A stretch of DNA of 64,000 nucleotides from Paenibacillus sp. YPG26. Its GTDB lineage: Bacteria; Bacillota; Bacilli; Paenibacillales; Paenibacillaceae. Below the pieces are notes generated by a model that worked only from the letters and a program-made list of their open reading frames with translations, was not told where the DNA came from and searched no databases. The DNA is taken from the NCBI RefSeq assembly GCF_023704175.1, contig NZ_CP084530.1:1820001-1884000 (forward strand), read 5' to 3'. A program made the translations under genes and the position numbers. Shown here piece by piece: positions 61,155 to 64,000 of the stretch (position 1 is its first letter; the number at the start of each line of letters is the position of its first letter).

Positions 61155-62136
61155 TATCATGCCTTTAATCAAGAATGAGACCATTAAGATGATGAAGAAG
61201 AAAAGATTCTATGTTGTCATCCTGGTACTCATTGTGCTTGTGCCGATCTTTGTATATGCCCAGATGAAGATTGCCCAGAATAACCGGGAGAAATTCAACT
61301 CGGATTGGCGTCTGGCTGTGCGCCAGGCCATAACCGATAATCAGAATTCACTGCAAAGCGCCCGGGTTCCCGAGGAATGGAAGAAATACAGAATCGTCTT
61401 TATTCAGCAGATGAAATATTACCTTGAGCATGATGTCAATCCCCAGGAGCCGGGAGGGGTCGGCTTCACACGGCAGTTCATGGATAATGCGGCTACTTTG
61501 TTCATACCGTTATTGATCATGGCCATAGCATCGGATATTGTATCCTCGGAGCGGTCTTCGGGTACGATCAAGATGCTGCTTACAAGGCCTGTACGAAGGT
61601 GGAAGGTGCTGTTAAGCAAGCTGATTGCGCTGCTCATGTTCGTGTCACTGATCGTTGTCTCGGCATTTATTGTGAGCTATTTAATATCAGGACTGGTGTT
61701 CGGATATAAAGGATTCAATATACCTGTGTTCACTGGCTTCAAGCTTAACGGCTCTGATGTAGATCTGTCGGGAGTGCATGCTGTACCCCAGTGGGCATAT
61801 ATTCTGATGCAGTGCGGGCTGATCTGGTTCATGAGCATTACCGTCGCCATTCTTGCCTTCATGGTATCCGTATTAGTCCGGAGTACAGCCGCTAGTATCG
61901 TTATTATGATGGCTTCGCTGATTGCGGGCACGATTCTGACAAATATGGCCTCTGCCTGGACGAGTGCTAAATATTTGTTCATGGTGAATCTGGACCTGAC
62001 CAATTATCTGGCCGGAACTCCGGCACCTATCGAAGGCATGACATTAGGATTTTCCTTGACAGTTCTGGCGGTTTGGGCGGCCGTATCGCTCATCATTTCA
62101 TTCACTGTCTTTACGAAACAGGATATATTGAATTAA
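61147..62136 (+). CDS. ABC transporter permease (ABC-2 type)
   Basis: About 329 residues. The first membrane segment (YVVILVLIVLVPIFVYA) is followed by an outer loop of about 80 residues. A core of five helices contains LFIPLLIMAIASDIVSSERSSGTIKMLLTRPVRRWKVLLSK, the coupling region of ABC-2 exporters. The likely start is TTG 61147 with AGAAGGTG about 7 bases upstream; GTG 61138 is an alternative. It works with the preceding ATPase. Confidence 0.88.
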   Translation: MSSIMPLIKNETIKMMKKKRFYVVILVLIVLVPIFVYAQMKIAQNNREKFNSDWRLAVRQAITDNQNSLQSARVPEEWKKYRIVFIQQMKYYLEHDVNPQEPGGVGFTRQFMDNAATLFIPLLIMAIASDIVSSERSSGTIKMLLTRPVRRWKVLLSKLIALLMFVSLIVVSAFIVSYLISGLVFGYKGFNIPVFTGFKLNGSDVDLSGVHAVPQWAYILMQCGLIWFMSITVAILAFMVSVLVRSTAASIVIMMASLIAGTILTNMASAWTSAKYLFMVNLDLTNYLAGTPAPIEGMTLGFSLTVLAVWAAVSLIISFTVFTKQDILN

Positions 62137-62304
62137 AATGGACAAGGATAACAAAACATCTGTTTGCATTTTGATTGTTTTTGTTAATACAGTGTAACTC
62201 TTGAAGACTCCTCCTTGGGAAAGGTTAACGATCAAGCTAAGTCCCCGGGGGGATATTTCTTTGGATCACTGTATACATAAAGCGTAAATAAAGGAGGAGC
62301 ATGA

Positions 62305-64000
62305 ATGGTCGATCAGATCGATTTGTTTGCTGAAGAACCTGTGGGCAAAGACGGCTCAAAGGGTTACGGCGCAGACGACATTCAAGTGCTCGAAGGGCTA
62401 GTCGCAGTACGGAAGCGGCCAGGTATGTATATTGGGAGTACAAGCTCGTCGGGCCTTCACCATCTCGTATGGGAAATCGTGGATAATGCAGTGGACGAGC
62501 ATCTCGCCAAATTCTGTTCGCGAATTGATATTACTTTGCACAAGGACGGTTCCGTTACCGTATTTGATAACGGGCGGGGAATCCCGACCGGCATGCATAA
62601 GACAGGGATTCCAACCCCTCAGGTCGTCTTCACAATCCTCCATGCAGGAGGCAAGTTCGGTGGCGCAGGCTACAAGAAATCCGGCGGTCTTCACGGTGTA
62701 GGTGCGTCGGTAACGAACGCATTGTCCGAATGGCTGGAGGTTGAAATTTTCCGGGAAGGCAAAATTCACAAGCAGCGCTTTGAATATTGGGTGGACACCA
62801 AGGGAATTGAGCATGTAGGTGAACCTGTTACGGGTCTTGAGGTTCTGGGTAATACGAACCGGACAGGATCGAAGATTACGTTCAAACCGGACATTCGAGT
62901 ATTCCAGGGCGGAATAGCGCTGAATTACGATACCCTCGCGGAACGTCTGCAGGAGATTGCTTTTCTGAACTCGGGCCTGAAAGTGGTTCTGAAGGATGAG
63001 CGGTCGGATCGTTCCGACGAGTTTTTTTATGAAGGCGGGGCAAGACAATTCGTTCAGTTCCTGAATGAAGGCAAGGATGTTCTTCATGATGTCATTCACT
63101 TCCTGGGTGAAAAGGAGGATGTCGAGGTTGAGGTGGCGCTGCAGTACAATGCAGGCTATACCGAGACGCTGGCTTCCTTCGTGAACTCGATTCCAACTCG
63201 CGGCGGCGGTACGCATGAGACGGGGTTCAAGACCGCTTATACGCGGATTATGAACGATTATGCGCGCAAGAACGGCATGCTCAAGGAGAAGGACAAGAAC
63301 CTCGAAGGAACTGATCTTCGCGAGGGCATGATGGCCGTGATTAGTGTGAAGATGTCCGATGTTGAATTTGTAGGCCAGACCAAGGACCAGCTGGGCAGCG
63401 CTTCGGCACGGAGCACGGTGGATTCGATTGTCTCCGAGCGGATGCAGGTCTACCTGGAGGAGAATCCGCAGGTTGCGCAGGTGCTTATTAAGAAGGCGGT
63501 TCAGGCTTCCCGGGCGCGGGAAGCGGCTCGCAAAGCGCGGGATGAGATGCGTACGGGCAAGAAGAGAAGCGAGAGCTCGAATCTTGGCGGCAAGCTGACT
63601 CCGGCGCAGTCCAAGGATGTAACCCGGACAGAGCTGTTCATCGTAGAAGGCGACTCTGCTGGAGGATCAGCGAAGCAGGGACGCGATTCCAAGATCCAGG
63701 CGATACTTCCGCTGAAGGGCAAACCGATGAACCCAGAGAAAGCAAAGCTGGCTGATATACTAAAGAATGATGAATACCGTTATATTATTTCTGCGATTGG
63801 GGCAGGAATAGGAACTGAATTTGCAGTGGAAGACAGCAATTATTCCAAAATTATCATAATGACGGACGCCGATACAGATGGAGCACATATCCAGGTGCTC
63901 CTGCTGACATTCTTTTATCGTTATATGAAGCCGCTGATTGATGCCGGACGGGTCTATATCGCCCAGCCGCCGCTCTACAAGATTACGCGCAGGTCCGGGA
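62305..64000 (+). CDS. parE: ParE, DNA topoisomerase IV subunit B (N-terminal 565 residues)
   Basis: It runs off the window end. GHKL ATPase motifs are EIVDNAVDE, DNGRGIP, GGKFGGAGYKKSGGLHGVG and a QTKDQLG segment. The TOPRIM part has VEGDSAGGSAKQGRD and MTDADTDGAH. The stretch KLTPAQSKDVTRTELFIVEG is characteristic of ParE rather than GyrB. With ParC, expected just downstream, it decatenates chromosomes. ATG 62305 follows AAGGAGGAGC; ATG 62301 in another frame stops quickly. Confidence 0.95.
   Translation, partial: MVDQIDLFAEEPVGKDGSKGYGADDIQVLEGLVAVRKRPGMYIGSTSSSGLHHLVWEIVDNAVDEHLAKFCSRIDITLHKDGSVTVFDNGRGIPTGMHKTGIPTPQVVFTILHAGGKFGGAGYKKSGGLHGVGASVTNALSEWLEVEIFREGKIHKQRFEYWVDTKGIEHVGEPVTGLEVLGNTNRTGSKITFKPDIRVFQGGIALNYDTLAERLQEIAFLNSGLKVVLKDERSDRSDEFFYEGGARQFVQFLNEGKDVLHDVIHFLGEKEDVEVEVALQYNAGYTETLASFVNSIPTRGGGTHETGFKTAYTRIMNDYARKNGMLKEKDKNLEGTDLREGMMAVISVKMSDVEFVGQTKDQLGSASARSTVDSIVSERMQVYLEENPQVAQVLIKKAVQASRAREAARKARDEMRTGKKRSESSNLGGKLTPAQSKDVTRTELFIVEGDSAGGSAKQGRDSKIQAILPLKGKPMNPEKAKLADILKNDEYRYIISAIGAGIGTEFAVEDSNYSKIIIMTDADTDGAHIQVLLLTFFYRYMKPLIDAGRVYIAQPPLYKITRRSG

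Noticed and set aside
62398..63216. 272-residue frame opposite parE
   Set aside because: It is the antisense shadow of the ParE ATPase domain.
1..64000. CRISPR array, insertion sequence or prophage
   Set aside because: No regularly spaced repeats, transposase, integrase or phage genes were seen.

Overview
The window is chromosomal DNA of a low-to-mid GC Firmicute, most likely Paenibacillus or a close relative. This rests on gene order and style, not on a database search. The run bshB1-bshA-cca-birA-panBCD-dinG, with ypmB, asnS, dnaD and nth further on, follows the backbone known from Bacillus subtilis, but several blocks lie between these genes. Other typical signs are a T-box leader, cre-like sites, a YesM/YesN-type sensor pair, amidases with copper-amine-oxidase-like stalk domains, an S-layer-homology protein, frequent GTG/TTG starts with strong AGGAGG-type ribosome binding sites, and a tRNA gene without an encoded CCA. 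No phage, insertion sequence or CRISPR array was seen.

Region 1 (1-12.5 kb, all +): end of bshB1 and bshA (bacillithiol), cca (tRNA CCA addition), birA (biotin ligase/repressor), the overlapping panB-panC-panD operon behind a long structured leader, a TPR protein, a DinG-type exonuclease/helicase, rex (NADH-sensing repressor) overlapping an MTA/SAH deaminase gene, and a ypmB-like gene. Region 2 (12.8-21.5 kb, +): a small exported protein overlapping a short FtsH-like AAA+ metalloprotease that lacks the usual extracytoplasmic domain; hbd-ackA-asnS; dnaD; and an ECF sigma/anti-sigma/triple-repeat membrane protein operon.

Region 3 (21.7-30 kb, mostly -): proline synthesis and methionine salvage interleaved. 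mtnE, then a T-box leader with a CCU (proline) specifier, then proB-proA-proC-mtnW-mtnX-mtnB with overlapping or near-touching ends; mtnU diverges from mtnE. Region 4 (30-42 kb): a LysR regulator divergent from leuC-leuD, a SUKH-like protein with an L7/L12-like tail, two tandem copies of an amidase + GerMN-like lipoprotein pair, and a 910-residue SLH-domain protein.

Region 5 (42-64 kb, + apart from one tRNA): nth, a conserved small unknown, a two-headed dynamin-like GTPase (dynA), purT and a GNAT acetyltransferase, then a sugar-sensing block (AraC-type response regulator, YesM-type kinase, sugar-binding lipoprotein), an MBL-fold hydrolase, and mglB-mglA-mglC for galactose/glucose-type uptake. 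Both the regulator operon and mglB have cre-like sites. The window ends with a CAP-domain secreted protein, tRNA-Lys(CUU) on the minus strand, a GDSL lipase, a two-gene ABC exporter and the first 565 codons of parE.

The most notable points are proline-tRNA (T-box) control that appears to reach methionine salvage genes, the FtsH-like protease with a separate overlapping exported partner, the kinase/regulator/binding-lipoprotein sensor next to mglBAC, the duplicated amidase/lipoprotein pair, and an unidentified structured intergenic segment before purT.
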